Of a stretch of 36,457 bases of DNA, positions 27,650 to 34,465 are shown piece by piece. The DNA lies in NCBI GenBank assembly GCA_030151225.1, contig JASLEG010000313.1:1-36457 (forward strand), given 5' to 3'. The notes below the pieces were generated by a model. That model did no database searches. It worked only from the letters and a program-made list of their open reading frames with translations, and was not told the origin of the DNA. This DNA is from Burkholderia sp. (lineage in GTDB: Bacteria > Pseudomonadota > Gammaproteobacteria > Burkholderiales > Burkholderiaceae). A program made the translations under genes and the position numbers. Position 1 is the first letter of the stretch. The number at the start of each line of letters is the position of its first letter.

Positions 27650-28090
27650 ATGAGCGCAATGAGCGAATACGTTCCCGTCTTCGAAATGTCGATGCCGATC
27701 CGCTGGGGCGACATGGACGCATTCGGTCACGTCAACAACACGGTGTTCTTCCGTTACATGGAGCAGGCGCGGATCTCGTGGTTCGAGCAGCTCGGCATCG
27801 CGGGCGGCAACGGCGAGGCGCAGGGGCCGGTGGTGGTCACGGCCTCGATGGAGTTCCTGCGGCAGCTGCATTATCCCGGCGACGTGATCGCGCGCATGAC
27901 GGCCGCCAAGCCGGGCCGCAGCAGCTTCGACACCGGCTTCGAGCTGACCCGCGCCGACGATCCTTCGCATCTGTACGCGCGCGGCAATGCACGCTGCGTG
28001 TGGATCGACTACGCGCTCGGCAAGTCCGTGCCGATGCCCGAGATGCTGCGCGAGACGATCGAGACGGCGCTGCGCCAGCGCGTCGACTGA
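27650..28090 (+). CDS. Hotdog-fold acyl-CoA thioesterase (4HBT family)
   Basis: A 146-residue single hotdog-domain thioesterase related to 4-hydroxybenzoyl-CoA thioesterase and YbgC. The active-site stretch is RWGDMDAFGHVNNTVFFRYM (18-37), with the Asp at 21 or 23 as the likely catalytic residue. It hydrolyses acyl-CoA esters; chain length cannot be judged. Starts at 27650 and 27659 are both possible, with no strong Shine-Dalgarno. I chose 27650, which keeps the gene 54 bp after the SDR, probably in the same transcript. Confidence 0.9.
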   Translation: MSAMSEYVPVFEMSMPIRWGDMDAFGHVNNTVFFRYMEQARISWFEQLGIAGGNGEAQGPVVVTASMEFLRQLHYPGDVIARMTAAKPGRSSFDTGFELTRADDPSHLYARGNARCVWIDYALGKSVPMPEMLRETIETALRQRVD

Positions 28091-28139
28091 TCGGCGCGAC
28101 GGCGGGGCGCCCCGGGCGGGCCGCCTCGCCACGCTTCCT

Positions 28140-28685
28140 CTACTGGCCGAGCAGACGCTGCAGCAGTTCGGCCGTGTTCCCCGTTCCGTATTTGCGCATC
28201 AGCCGCGCGCGGTAGATGTCCACCGTGCGCGAGCTGATCTCGAGCACCCGCCCGATCTGCTTGCTGGTCTTGCCGGTGGCGAGCTGCGCGGCGATCTCGC
28301 GCTCGCGCGGCGTCAGCTCGACCGTCACGCGGCGCGTGGCGCTCAGGTCCTCGAAGGTCCACACGCCCTCGGCCAGCGGCGCGGCGCGGTCGAGTGCGCG
28401 GCCCGTCACGTGGCACCAGAACAGCTCGCCGTCGGCGCGCTTCATGATGCGTTCGTCGGCATAGCTGCCGGTGGCGCTCATCTGCTTCGTGATGCGCTCG
28501 CCGATGCGCTGGAATTCGTCCGGCGACGGATACAGCACGCGGTAGGACTGGCCGGTCAGGTCGGGGCGGGCGCAGCGGAACATGGCGGCGAGCGCCTCGT
28601 TGCAATCCTCGATCACGCGGTCGCGCGACAGCACGAGGCCGATGGGCGCAAGGTGGAAGGCAGTCTGGTAATCGAGTTCGGGCAT
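28140..28685 (-). CDS. PAS-LuxR transcriptional regulator
   Basis: A 181-residue one-component regulator. A PAS domain (about 8-110; IGLVLSRDRVIEDCNEALAAMF at its start) is followed by a LuxR/FixJ-type helix-turn-helix (about 122-180; LTPREREIAAQLATGKTSKQ, then SSRTVDIYRARLMRKYGT). There is no phosphoacceptor receiver domain. The PAS ligand or cofactor is unknown; no heme-binding motif is obvious. The start is set at ATG 28685, where similarity begins; it lacks a Shine-Dalgarno, and an ATG at 28787 would add 34 poorly conserved residues. It diverges from scoAB and may regulate it. Confidence 0.85.
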   Translation of the reverse strand: MPELDYQTAFHLAPIGLVLSRDRVIEDCNEALAAMFRCARPDLTGQSYRVLYPSPDEFQRIGERITKQMSATGSYADERIMKRADGELFWCHVTGRALDRAAPLAEGVWTFEDLSATRRVTVELTPREREIAAQLATGKTSKQIGRVLEISSRTVDIYRARLMRKYGTGNTAELLQRLLGQ

Positions 28686-28730
28686 CGGTGGTGGTGTCGG
28701 GCGCTCGCGCGGGGCGTGGCAAATGCTTAT

Positions 28731-28754
28731 GTATTTTTGCGTATTGTGCCGTAT
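28731..28754. promoter_or_regulatory. 10-bp-phased GTAT repeats upstream of the PAS-LuxR gene
   Basis: GTAT occurs at 28731, 28741 and 28751, exactly one helical turn apart, in an AT-rich patch between the PAS-LuxR gene and scoA. Same-face repeats of this kind often bind a regulator in tandem. Autoregulation or control of scoAB is inferred only from position. Confidence 0.35.
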
Positions 28755-28834
28755 CGGCCCGCCATCGTACCCTTTCCGAAATTTCACGCAGCGAAAGCGG
28801 GGGCCGCGTCAACGCGCGTTCACGGCTGCGTGTC

Positions 28835-28840
28835 TAGAAT
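28835..28840 (+). promoter_or_regulatory. Candidate -10 of the scoAB promoter
   Basis: TAGAAT lies 68 bp before the scoA ATG. No good -35 is present at normal spacing, which would fit a promoter needing an activator. Assigned by position and match only. Confidence 0.4.
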
Positions 28841-28907
28841 GATGCGGCGGGTTCGACACGCGTCGCGAACCGGTTCGGCTGGTTTCCATAGAGGAAGGGA
28901 CAGAAAG

Positions 28908-29615
28908 ATGAACAAGATCTACCCAAGCGCGGCTGCCGCGCTCGAGGGCATCGTCGCCGACGGGCAGACATACGCCGTCGGCGGCTTCGGCCTGTGCGGG
29001 ATCCCCGAGGCGCTGATCGCGGCACTGCGCGACAGCGCCGTGAAGGATCTCACCTGCATCAGCAACAACGCGGGCGTGGATGGCTTCGGCCTGGGCCTGC
29101 TGCTCGAGACGCGCCAGATCAGGAAGATGATCTCGTCCTACGTGGGCGAGAACAAGGAATTCGAGCGCCAGTACCTGTCGGGCGAACTCGAGCTCGAATT
29201 CACGCCGCAGGGCACGCTCGCCGAGAAGCTGCGCGCCGGCGGCGCCGGCATCCCGGCGTTCTTCACGAACACCGGCTACGGTACCGTGATCGCCGAAGGC
29301 AAGGAAACCCGCGAGTTCGGCGACAAGCACTACGTGCTCGAGCCGTCGCTGACGGCCGACGTCGCGCTGGTCAAGGCCTGGAAGGCAGACAAGTCGGGCA
29401 ACCTGATCTATCGCCGCACGGCGCGCAACTTCAACCCGATGTGTGCGATGGCCGGCCGCATCACCGTGGCCGAGGTCGAGGAGATCGTCGAGAACGGCGA
29501 GCTCGATCCCGATCACATCCATACGCCCGGCATCTTCGTGCAGCGCCTCGTGCTGAACGCCACGCCGGAAAAACGCATCGAGCAGCGCGTCGTGCGCGCC
29601 GCCAAGGGAGACTGA
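28908..29615 (+). CDS. scoA: 3-oxoacid CoA-transferase, subunit A
   Basis: Alpha subunit of succinyl-CoA:3-ketoacid (acetoacetate) CoA-transferase, which activates acetoacetate to acetoacetyl-CoA for entry into central metabolism. The 235-residue protein has the subunit A signature VGGFGLCGIPEALIAALR (19-37) and the region SNNAGVDGFGLGLLLE. It is very close to full ScoA length. The ATG at 28908 is preceded by GAGGAAGGGA. scoB starts 1 nt after its stop (TGA-G-ATG), so the two are surely co-translated. The pair is divergent from a PAS-LuxR regulator. Confidence 0.95.
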   Translation: MNKIYPSAAAALEGIVADGQTYAVGGFGLCGIPEALIAALRDSAVKDLTCISNNAGVDGFGLGLLLETRQIRKMISSYVGENKEFERQYLSGELELEFTPQGTLAEKLRAGGAGIPAFFTNTGYGTVIAEGKETREFGDKHYVLEPSLTADVALVKAWKADKSGNLIYRRTARNFNPMCAMAGRITVAEVEEIVENGELDPDHIHTPGIFVQRLVLNATPEKRIEQRVVRAAKGD

Positions 29616-29616
29616 G

Positions 29617-30258
29617 ATGGCCTGGAATCGTGACCAGATGGCCGCGCGCGCGGCGAAGGAACTGCAGGACGGCTTCTACGTGAATCTCGGCATCGGCCTG
29701 CCGACGCTCGTGGCGAACCACGTGCCGGCCGGCGTCGAGGTGTGGCTGCAGTCGGAGAACGGCCTGCTCGGCATCGGCCCGTCGCCGACCGAGGAAGAGA
29801 TCGACGCGGACCTGATCAACGCCGGCAAGCAGACGGTGACGACGCTGCCGGGCTCGTCGATCTTCTCGTCGGCCGATTCGTTCGCGATGATCCGCGGCGG
29901 CCACATCAACCTGGCGATCCTCGGCGCGATGCAGGTCAGCAAGACCGGTGACCTCGCGAACTGGATGATCCCGGGCAAGATGATCAAGGGCATGGGCGGC
30001 GCGATGGATCTGGTGGCCGGCGTCAAGCGCGTGGTGGTGCTGATGGAGCACGTCGCGAAGGGCGATCAGCACAAGATCCTCGACGAATGCACGCTGCCGC
30101 TCACGGGCGTGGGCGTGGTGGACATCATCGTCACCGACCTCGGCGTGATCGAGGTGACGGACGGCGGCCTGAAGCTCGTGGAGCTGGCCGACGGCGTGAG
30201 CGTGGACGAGATCCAGGCCAAGACCGGCGCGCCGCTCGACGTGAGCGCCGTGCAGTAA
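29617..30258 (+). CDS. scoB: 3-oxoacid CoA-transferase, subunit B
   Basis: Beta, catalytic subunit of the same CoA-transferase, 213 residues. The active-site glutamate that forms the CoA thioester is Glu47 in QSENGLLGIG. Other family stretches are NLGIGLPTLVANH (23-35) and the glycine-rich KGMGGAMDLVAG. Together with ScoA it forms the usual A2B2 enzyme. A 13-bp terminator hairpin follows at 30297-30326. Confidence 0.96.
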   Translation: MAWNRDQMAARAAKELQDGFYVNLGIGLPTLVANHVPAGVEVWLQSENGLLGIGPSPTEEEIDADLINAGKQTVTTLPGSSIFSSADSFAMIRGGHINLAILGAMQVSKTGDLANWMIPGKMIKGMGGAMDLVAGVKRVVVLMEHVAKGDQHKILDECTLPLTGVGVVDIIVTDLGVIEVTDGGLKLVELADGVSVDEIQAKTGAPLDVSAVQ

Positions 30259-30296
30259 GCGGTCGCGTATCGCTGGTAGTACTCGGTAGTACCCGA

Positions 30297-30326
30297 AACG
30301 CCCCGCGGCTCGCGCCGCGGGGCGTT
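30297..30326 (+). terminator. Intrinsic terminator after scoB
   Basis: A perfect 13-bp GC-rich inverted repeat (30297-30309 and 30314-30326) with a 4-nt loop lies 39 bp after the scoB stop. The following T-run is poor (TTCGTCGTT), so termination relies on stem strength. Confidence 0.75.
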
Positions 30327-30376
30327 CGTCGTTGCGGACGCGGGTCTTGCGCGGCACGGCGCGCGGCGAAGCGGTT

Positions 30377-30382
30377 TACAAT
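30377..30382 (+). promoter_or_regulatory. Candidate -10 for the alpha/beta hydrolase gene
   Basis: TACAAT lies 76 bp before the hydrolase ATG, downstream of the scoB terminator. No clear -35. The leader between the two is GC-rich and unstructured as far as I can see. Confidence 0.4.
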
Positions 30383-30457
30383 CGTTCGCGTCTGCGCGCG
30401 GGCCGTTCCGGGCCCGCCGGTCCGCCGGCTCGGCCGGCCCCACCCGAGGACGCGTCG

Positions 30458-31357
30458 ATGCCCGATTCCCTTCCGACTTCCGCCGCGCCGCGCGAGCGCT
30501 TCGTGCAGTGCGCGAGCCCCGTCGGCCTCCACCCATTGGCCTATACCGAATGGGGCGACCCGGCCAATCCGCGCGTGCTGGTGTGCGTGCACGGCCTCAC
30601 GCGCTCGGGTCGCGACTTCGACCGGCTGGCGGCGGCGTTCGCCGATCGCTATCGCGTGATCTGCCCCGACGTGGCCGGGCGCGGCCGCTCGGGCTGGCTC
30701 GCCGATCCGCGTCTGTACGGGCTGCTGCAGTACGTGGCCGACATGGTCACCCTGATCGCACGGCTCGACGTGGAGCGCGTGGACTGGTTCGGCACCTCGA
30801 TGGGCGGCCTGATCGGCATGGTGCTCGGCGGGCTGCCGAACACGCCGATCGCGCGCATGCTGCTCAACGACGTGGGCCCGCGCATCGAGCCCGATTCGCT
30901 CGCGCGCATCGGCGAATACCTGGGCAAGACCACCCACTTCGACACCGAGCAGGCCGGCATCGACCATCTGGCCGCGCTGGCCGCGAGCTTCGGGCCGCTG
31001 AGCGCCGACGACTGGCGCGAGATCAACGCGCCGCTGCTGTGTCGCGATGCCGCCGGCGGCAACTGGCGCGTGCGCTACGATCCGCGCATCGCCGAGCCGT
31101 TCCGCGCCACCACGCCCGAGCAGATCGAGGCCGGCGAGGCGGTGCTGTGGCATTCGCTCGAGGCCTTCGCGGGGCCGTTGCTGGTGGTGCGCGGCGCCGA
31201 GTCGGACCTGCTGTCGGCGGCCACGCTGGCCGAGATGACGCGGCGCGCGCAGTGTGCCACGGGCGTCGAGATTCCCGGCGTCGGCCACGCGCCGGCCTTC
31301 CTCGATCCGGCACAGATCACGATCGCGCGACGATTTTTCGATCAGGACGCGTCATAA
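30458..31357 (+). CDS. Alpha/beta-fold hydrolase
   Basis: A 299-residue hydrolase with a complete catalytic triad: Ser114 in GTSMGG, Asp250 in ESDLL and His277 in GVGHAP. The oxyanion-hole motif VHGLTRSG lies at 44-51 and the cap domain at about 140-230. No signal peptide, so cytoplasmic. The family covers esterases, lactonases and C-C bond hydrolases; nothing here narrows the substrate. The ATG at 30458 has GAGGA upstream. It precedes a RidA-family gene by 89 bp with a hairpin between them, so co-transcription is uncertain. Confidence 0.9.
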   Translation: MPDSLPTSAAPRERFVQCASPVGLHPLAYTEWGDPANPRVLVCVHGLTRSGRDFDRLAAAFADRYRVICPDVAGRGRSGWLADPRLYGLLQYVADMVTLIARLDVERVDWFGTSMGGLIGMVLGGLPNTPIARMLLNDVGPRIEPDSLARIGEYLGKTTHFDTEQAGIDHLAALAASFGPLSADDWREINAPLLCRDAAGGNWRVRYDPRIAEPFRATTPEQIEAGEAVLWHSLEAFAGPLLVVRGAESDLLSAATLAEMTRRAQCATGVEIPGVGHAPAFLDPAQITIARRFFDQDAS

Positions 31358-31378
31358 TATGCAGTTTGGCCGCCGATT

Positions 31379-31399
31379 GCCCCCGCCGAATTCGGGGGC
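31379..31399. other. GC-rich hairpin between hydrolase and RidA-family genes
   Basis: A perfect 7-bp inverted repeat (31379-31385 and 31393-31399, 7-nt loop) without a T-run. TAATAT at 31355-31360, overlapping the hydrolase stop, could be a -10 for the next gene; the hairpin would then be in its leader. Either reading is weakly supported. Confidence 0.35.
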
Positions 31400-31446
31400 G
31401 CGGGGCGCCAGGCCTTGATTCTTCATCACTTTTTCCGGGAATTTCC

Positions 31447-31800
31447 ATGGCAGTCATTCGTCACCACGTCGGTCCCCGTCTTTCCGAAACCGCGGTCCAC
31501 AACGGCACCGTCTATCTCGCCGGTCAGATCGCCGAAGATACGGCGCAGGACATCAAGGGCCAGACGCGCGAGGTGCTCGGCCACATCGACCGCCTGCTCG
31601 GCGAGGTGAACAGCGACAAGGCGAACCTGCTGTCGGTGCAGATCTACATCACCGACATGGCGAACTTCCCCGGCATGAACGAAGTGTGGGAAGCGTGGGT
31701 CGTGCAGGGCGCCACGCCGCCGCGCGCCACCGTCGAGGCGAAGCTCGCCAACCCGGCCTGCCTCGTCGAGGTCGTGGTGATCGCCGCGCAAAAGAGCTGA
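31447..31800 (+). CDS. RidA/YjgF-family protein
   Basis: A 117-residue member of the RidA superfamily. RidA itself deaminates reactive enamine/imine intermediates from PLP enzymes such as threonine dehydratase. The family arginine is in PPRATVEAKLANP (about 94-106). The C-terminal part after it (ACLVEVVVIAAQ) is as in the family. The N-terminus (MAVIRHHVGPRLSETAVHNG) is that of a RidA subfamily rather than canonical RidA, so deaminase activity is likely but not certain. The ATG at 31447 has a weak GGGAA site. It lies 37 bp before relA and is probably in the same transcript. Confidence 0.9.
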   Translation: MAVIRHHVGPRLSETAVHNGTVYLAGQIAEDTAQDIKGQTREVLGHIDRLLGEVNSDKANLLSVQIYITDMANFPGMNEVWEAWVVQGATPPRATVEAKLANPACLVEVVVIAAQKS

Positions 31801-31837
31801 GCACACCGATAGTCCTACACCGCATGCCGGTCGCCCG

Positions 31838-34075
31838 ATGAACGTCGATCCCGTTTCCACCGCCGCCACGTCGCCCGAATTCGACGACGTGCTCGCCTTC
31901 GTGCGCGAGCACGCCGGCGCGGTGCGGCTGTCCTCGGGCGAGCCGCTGATCGATCACGCCACCGGCACGGTCGCGCTGATGCGCACGCTCAACGTCGATC
32001 CGCACGCGGTGCAGGCCGCCGCGCTGTTCGCGCTGACGCCGCATCTGAGCGACCCCGAGAAGCAGATCGCCGAGCGTTTCGGCGACGAGGTCGCCAAGCT
32101 CGTGGCCGACGTGCGCAAGCTGCTGCGGCTCGGCACGGTGAGCCTGATGGCCGCGCGCCAGGCGCCCGAGGGCGACCGCGACGCGCAGGCCGAGCGCCGC
32201 GCGCAGATCGAGGCGCTGCGCAAGATGCTGCTCGCGTTCGCGCAGGACATCCGTGTGGTGCTGATCCGGCTCGCGTCGCGCCTGCAGTCGCTGCGCTACT
32301 ACGCGGCCACCAAGATCGAGCCGCCGGCCGACGTCGCGCGCGAGACGCTCGACATCTACGCGCCGCTCGCGAACCGGCTCGGCATCTGGCAACTGAAGTG
32401 GGAGCTCGAGGATCTCGCGTTCCGCTTCGAGGATCCGGTCACCTACAAGCGTATCGCCAGGCTGCTCGACGAGAAGCGCGTCGAGCGCGAGGCTTACGTG
32501 ACGCAGGCGATCGCGCGCCTCGAGCAGGAGCTCGCCGGCGCGCACATCACGGCCGAAGTCAGCGGCCGGCCGAAACACATCTACAGCATCTGGCGCAAGA
32601 TGCGCGGCAAGGATCTCGATTTCTCCGAGCTCTACGACGTGCGCGCGTTTCGCGTGATCGTGCCCGACATCAAGGATTGCTACGCGGTGCTCGGCATCGT
32701 GCATCACCTCTGGCAGCCGGTGCCGCGCGAGTTCGACGATTACATCTCGCGCCCCAAGCCGAACGGCTACAAGTCGCTGCACACGGTCGTGATCGGCGAC
32801 GACGGCCGCGCCTTCGAGGTACAGATCCGCACCCAGGAGATGCATCGCTTCGCCGAATACGGCGTGGCCGCGCACTGGCGCTACAAGGAAGCCGGCACGC
32901 GCGGCTACGGCGGCCAGTTCTCGGCCGGCGACAAGTACGACGAGAAGATCGCCTGGCTGCGGCAGTTGCTGGCCTGGCGCGACGAGGTGTCCGACGGCGC
33001 GCCCGACGAAGCGGCCGGCAACGAGGCCTGGGCGCAGCTGCGCGAAACCTCGCTCGACGACGACCACATCTACGTGATGACGCCGCAGGCGCGCGTGATC
33101 GCGCTGCCGCACGGCGCCACGCCCGTCGATTTTGCCTATCACCTGCACAGCGAGCTCGGCCACCGCTGCCGCGGCGCGCGGGTGGACGGCGCGATGGTGC
33201 CGCTGAACACGGTGCTCGCGAACGGCCAGACCGTGGAAATCGTGGCGGTGAAGGAGGGCGGGCCGTCGCGCGACTGGCTGAACCCGCAGCTCGGGTATCT
33301 GCAGAGCGGCCGCGCGCGCCAGAAGGTGCGTGCGTGGTTCAACCTCAGCGACCAGCAGGACATCATCACGCGCGGGCGCGCGCAGGTCGAAAAGACGCTG
33401 CAGCGCGAGGGCAAGACCTCGGTCAGTCTCGACAGCCTCGCCGCGAAGCTCGGCTTCAAGGCACCCGAGGAGCTGTTCGCGGCCGTGGGCAAGGAAGAAT
33501 TCAGCCTGCGCCACATCGAGCATGCGCTGTCCGACGCGCCGCCGCCCGAGCCCGAGATCGAGGTGCCCGAGCAGTTCGAGAAGCGCAGCAGCGGCGCGAG
33601 CGTCGCGGCGGGCGCTTCCACGGGCGTGCTGGTGGTGGGCGTGGACGCGCTGCTCACGCAGCTCGCGCGCTGCTGCCGGCCGGCTCCGCCCGATCCGATC
33701 GCCGGCTTCGTCACGCGCGGCAAGGGCATGTCGATCCACCGCAGCGATTGCGAGATGTTCCGCCGCATGGCCGAGCGCGCGCCCGAGCGCGTGCTGCAGA
33801 CCACCTGGTCGGCCGACGTGCTCGGCGGGCGCGGCGCGTCGGTCTATCCGGTCGACCTGATGATCGACGCGAGCGACCGCCAGGGCCTGCTGCGCGACAT
33901 CTCCGAAGTGTTCGCGCGCGAGAAGATGAACGTGATCGGCGTGAAGACGCAGAGCCGGCGCAATGCCGCGGTCATGCAGTTCACGGTCGAGGTATCGAAT
34001 TCGGCGCAGGTGCAGCGTGCCTGCACGTTGCTCGGCGAGGTGCAGGGCGTGGTGCGTGCGACGCGCAAGGCCTGA
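31838..34075 (+). CDS. relA: RelA, monofunctional (p)ppGpp synthetase
   Basis: Ribosome-associated stringent-response enzyme of 745 residues that makes (p)ppGpp when uncharged tRNA enters the A site. Order: degenerate hydrolase (HD) domain (about 20-190), synthetase domain (about 225-340), TGS domain (about 400-460), helical region, Cys-rich zinc-finger domain (LARCCRPAP) and C-terminal ACT domain (about 665-740). Two features mark it as synthesis-only: the hydrolase His-Asp pair is lost (AAALFALTPHL at 60-70), and the synthetase has EFDD at 298-301 rather than the RxKD of bifunctional enzymes. The ATG at 31838 starts 37 bp after the RidA-family gene. tRNA-Val and thrS follow. Confidence 0.95.
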   Translation: MNVDPVSTAATSPEFDDVLAFVREHAGAVRLSSGEPLIDHATGTVALMRTLNVDPHAVQAAALFALTPHLSDPEKQIAERFGDEVAKLVADVRKLLRLGTVSLMAARQAPEGDRDAQAERRAQIEALRKMLLAFAQDIRVVLIRLASRLQSLRYYAATKIEPPADVARETLDIYAPLANRLGIWQLKWELEDLAFRFEDPVTYKRIARLLDEKRVEREAYVTQAIARLEQELAGAHITAEVSGRPKHIYSIWRKMRGKDLDFSELYDVRAFRVIVPDIKDCYAVLGIVHHLWQPVPREFDDYISRPKPNGYKSLHTVVIGDDGRAFEVQIRTQEMHRFAEYGVAAHWRYKEAGTRGYGGQFSAGDKYDEKIAWLRQLLAWRDEVSDGAPDEAAGNEAWAQLRETSLDDDHIYVMTPQARVIALPHGATPVDFAYHLHSELGHRCRGARVDGAMVPLNTVLANGQTVEIVAVKEGGPSRDWLNPQLGYLQSGRARQKVRAWFNLSDQQDIITRGRAQVEKTLQREGKTSVSLDSLAAKLGFKAPEELFAAVGKEEFSLRHIEHALSDAPPPEPEIEVPEQFEKRSSGASVAAGASTGVLVVGVDALLTQLARCCRPAPPDPIAGFVTRGKGMSIHRSDCEMFRRMAERAPERVLQTTWSADVLGGRGASVYPVDLMIDASDRQGLLRDISEVFAREKMNVIGVKTQSRRNAAVMQFTVEVSNSAQVQRACTLLGEVQGVVRATRKA

Positions 34076-34100
34076 GCATTCTCCGCATCGCACAAAACGC

Positions 34101-34129
34101 TTGTCAGATCTGAAAAAGGTCCATATACT
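34101..34129 (+). promoter_or_regulatory. Sigma-70 promoter of tRNA-Val
   Basis: TTGTCA (34101-34106), a 17-bp spacer and TATACT (34124-34129) make the best consensus promoter in the window. Transcription would begin about 5 nt before the tRNA. No terminator follows the tRNA until 34378-34413, and I find no other strong promoter before thrS, so this promoter may also drive the thrS leader. Confidence 0.85.
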
Positions 34130-34140
34130 CTCGTTTCTTC

Positions 34141-34217
34141 AGGCTCGTAGCTCAGTTGGTTAGAGCACCACCTTGACATGGTGGGGGTCGTTGGTTCGAA
34201 TCCAATCGAGCCTACCA
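34141..34217 (+). tRNA. tRNA-Val (anticodon GAC)
   Basis: A complete 77-nt tRNA with encoded CCA. Acceptor arms 34141-34147 and 34207-34213 pair perfectly (7 bp). The D stem is GCTC/GAGC. The anticodon stem CCACC/GGTGG encloses loop TTGACAT, anticodon GAC at 34175-34177, reading GUC/GUU valine codons. The T arm is GTTGG-TTCGAAT-CCAAT (one G-T pair). The valine identity is clear from the anticodon. Confidence 0.97.
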
Positions 34218-34238
34218 ACGATTTTCGCGCCGGCAGCG

Positions 34239-34289
34239 ATTCACCTTGCCGGGGCAGCAGCAAATACTTTCCCTGCTCATAAGGTGAAT
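34239..34289 (+). promoter_or_regulatory. Stem that would sequester the leader-peptide ribosome site
   Basis: A perfect 9-bp inverted repeat (34239-34247 and 34281-34289) with an inner 5-bp stem (34256-34260 and 34273-34277). Its right arm contains the AGGTGA Shine-Dalgarno (34282-34287) of the short threonine-rich frame. It competes with the 34286-34294/34347-34355 pairing, with which it shares 34286-34289. Seen in sequence; the role is inferred. Confidence 0.5.
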
Positions 34290-34382
34290 ACGTTTATGAC
34301 ACCGCGAACGTTGACCGAAGGCATTTCGGAGCGACGCTAGTCGAGGAACGTATTCGTCAGTAGTCTGGATGCACCGAAATGC
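34286..34382 (+). promoter_or_regulatory. thrS attenuator: protector and antiterminator pairings
   Basis: Two perfect 9-bp pairings overlap the leader frame. Protector: 34286-34294 with 34347-34355, closing the frame inside its loop. Antiterminator: 34321-34329 (inside the frame) with 34374-34382, whose 3' arm overlaps the terminator's left arm (from 34378). A small 5-bp hairpin (34315-34319 and 34325-34329) also competes for the antiterminator's 5' arm. A ribosome held at codon 2 would mask 34286-34294 and leave 34321-34329 free; one at the stop codon would mask 34321-34329. The pairings are seen; the switching is inferred from classical attenuators. Confidence 0.6.
34296..34340 (+). CDS. 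Candidate thrS leader peptide (14 aa, Thr at 2, 5, 7)
   Basis: A short open frame encoding MTPRTLTEGISERR. The ATG at 34296 is 8 nt after AGGTGA (34282-34287), a perfect 6-nt match to the anti-Shine-Dalgarno. Threonine codons ACA (34299), ACG (34308) and ACC (34314) are three of the first seven codons, and the frame ends at TAG 34338-34340. It lies just before an antiterminator/terminator pair in front of the threonyl-tRNA synthetase gene. This is the layout of a ribosome-mediated attenuator leader: stalling at Thr codons under low Thr-tRNA would free 34321-34329 to form the antiterminator. The peptide itself is probably without function. Translation and regulation are inferred. Confidence 0.65.
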   Translation: MTPRTLTEGISERR

Positions 34383-34413
34383 GGCCCTTCGAAAGCGGGG
34401 CCGCATTTTTTTT
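34378..34413 (+). terminator. Intrinsic terminator in the thrS leader
   Basis: A perfect 10-bp stem (34378-34387 and 34398-34407) with a 10-nt loop, running into eight consecutive T (34406-34413). It ends 52 nt before the thrS ATG, so unless thrS has a promoter in that gap it must be crossed to express thrS. It may also end the tRNA-Val transcript. Confidence 0.88.
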
Positions 34414-34465
34414 GTCGTTTTCAACGCATTGCCTGCCGCATCCTGTCGGCCTCACGGAGATTGCT

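Noticed and set aside
30274..30293. Short direct repeat GGTAGTAC-TC-GGTAGTAC after scoB
   Set aside because: Only two copies just before a terminator; nothing suggests a mobile or regulatory element.
34218..34413. Independent small RNA (6S, 4.5S or RNase P type) between tRNA-Val and thrS
   Set aside because: None of the conserved motifs of those RNAs is present. The Thr-codon frame and the terminator placement before thrS fit an attenuator better, though a released leader RNA would accumulate.
34379..34465. N-terminal extension of thrS starting at 34379
   Set aside because: It would begin inside the terminator stem and add residues not found in ThrRS; ATG 34466 has a good Shine-Dalgarno.
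34218..34465. T-box riboswitch upstream of thrS
   Set aside because: No T-box consensus (TGG-binding bulge sequence) or specifier loop is visible, and T-boxes are not known from this group.
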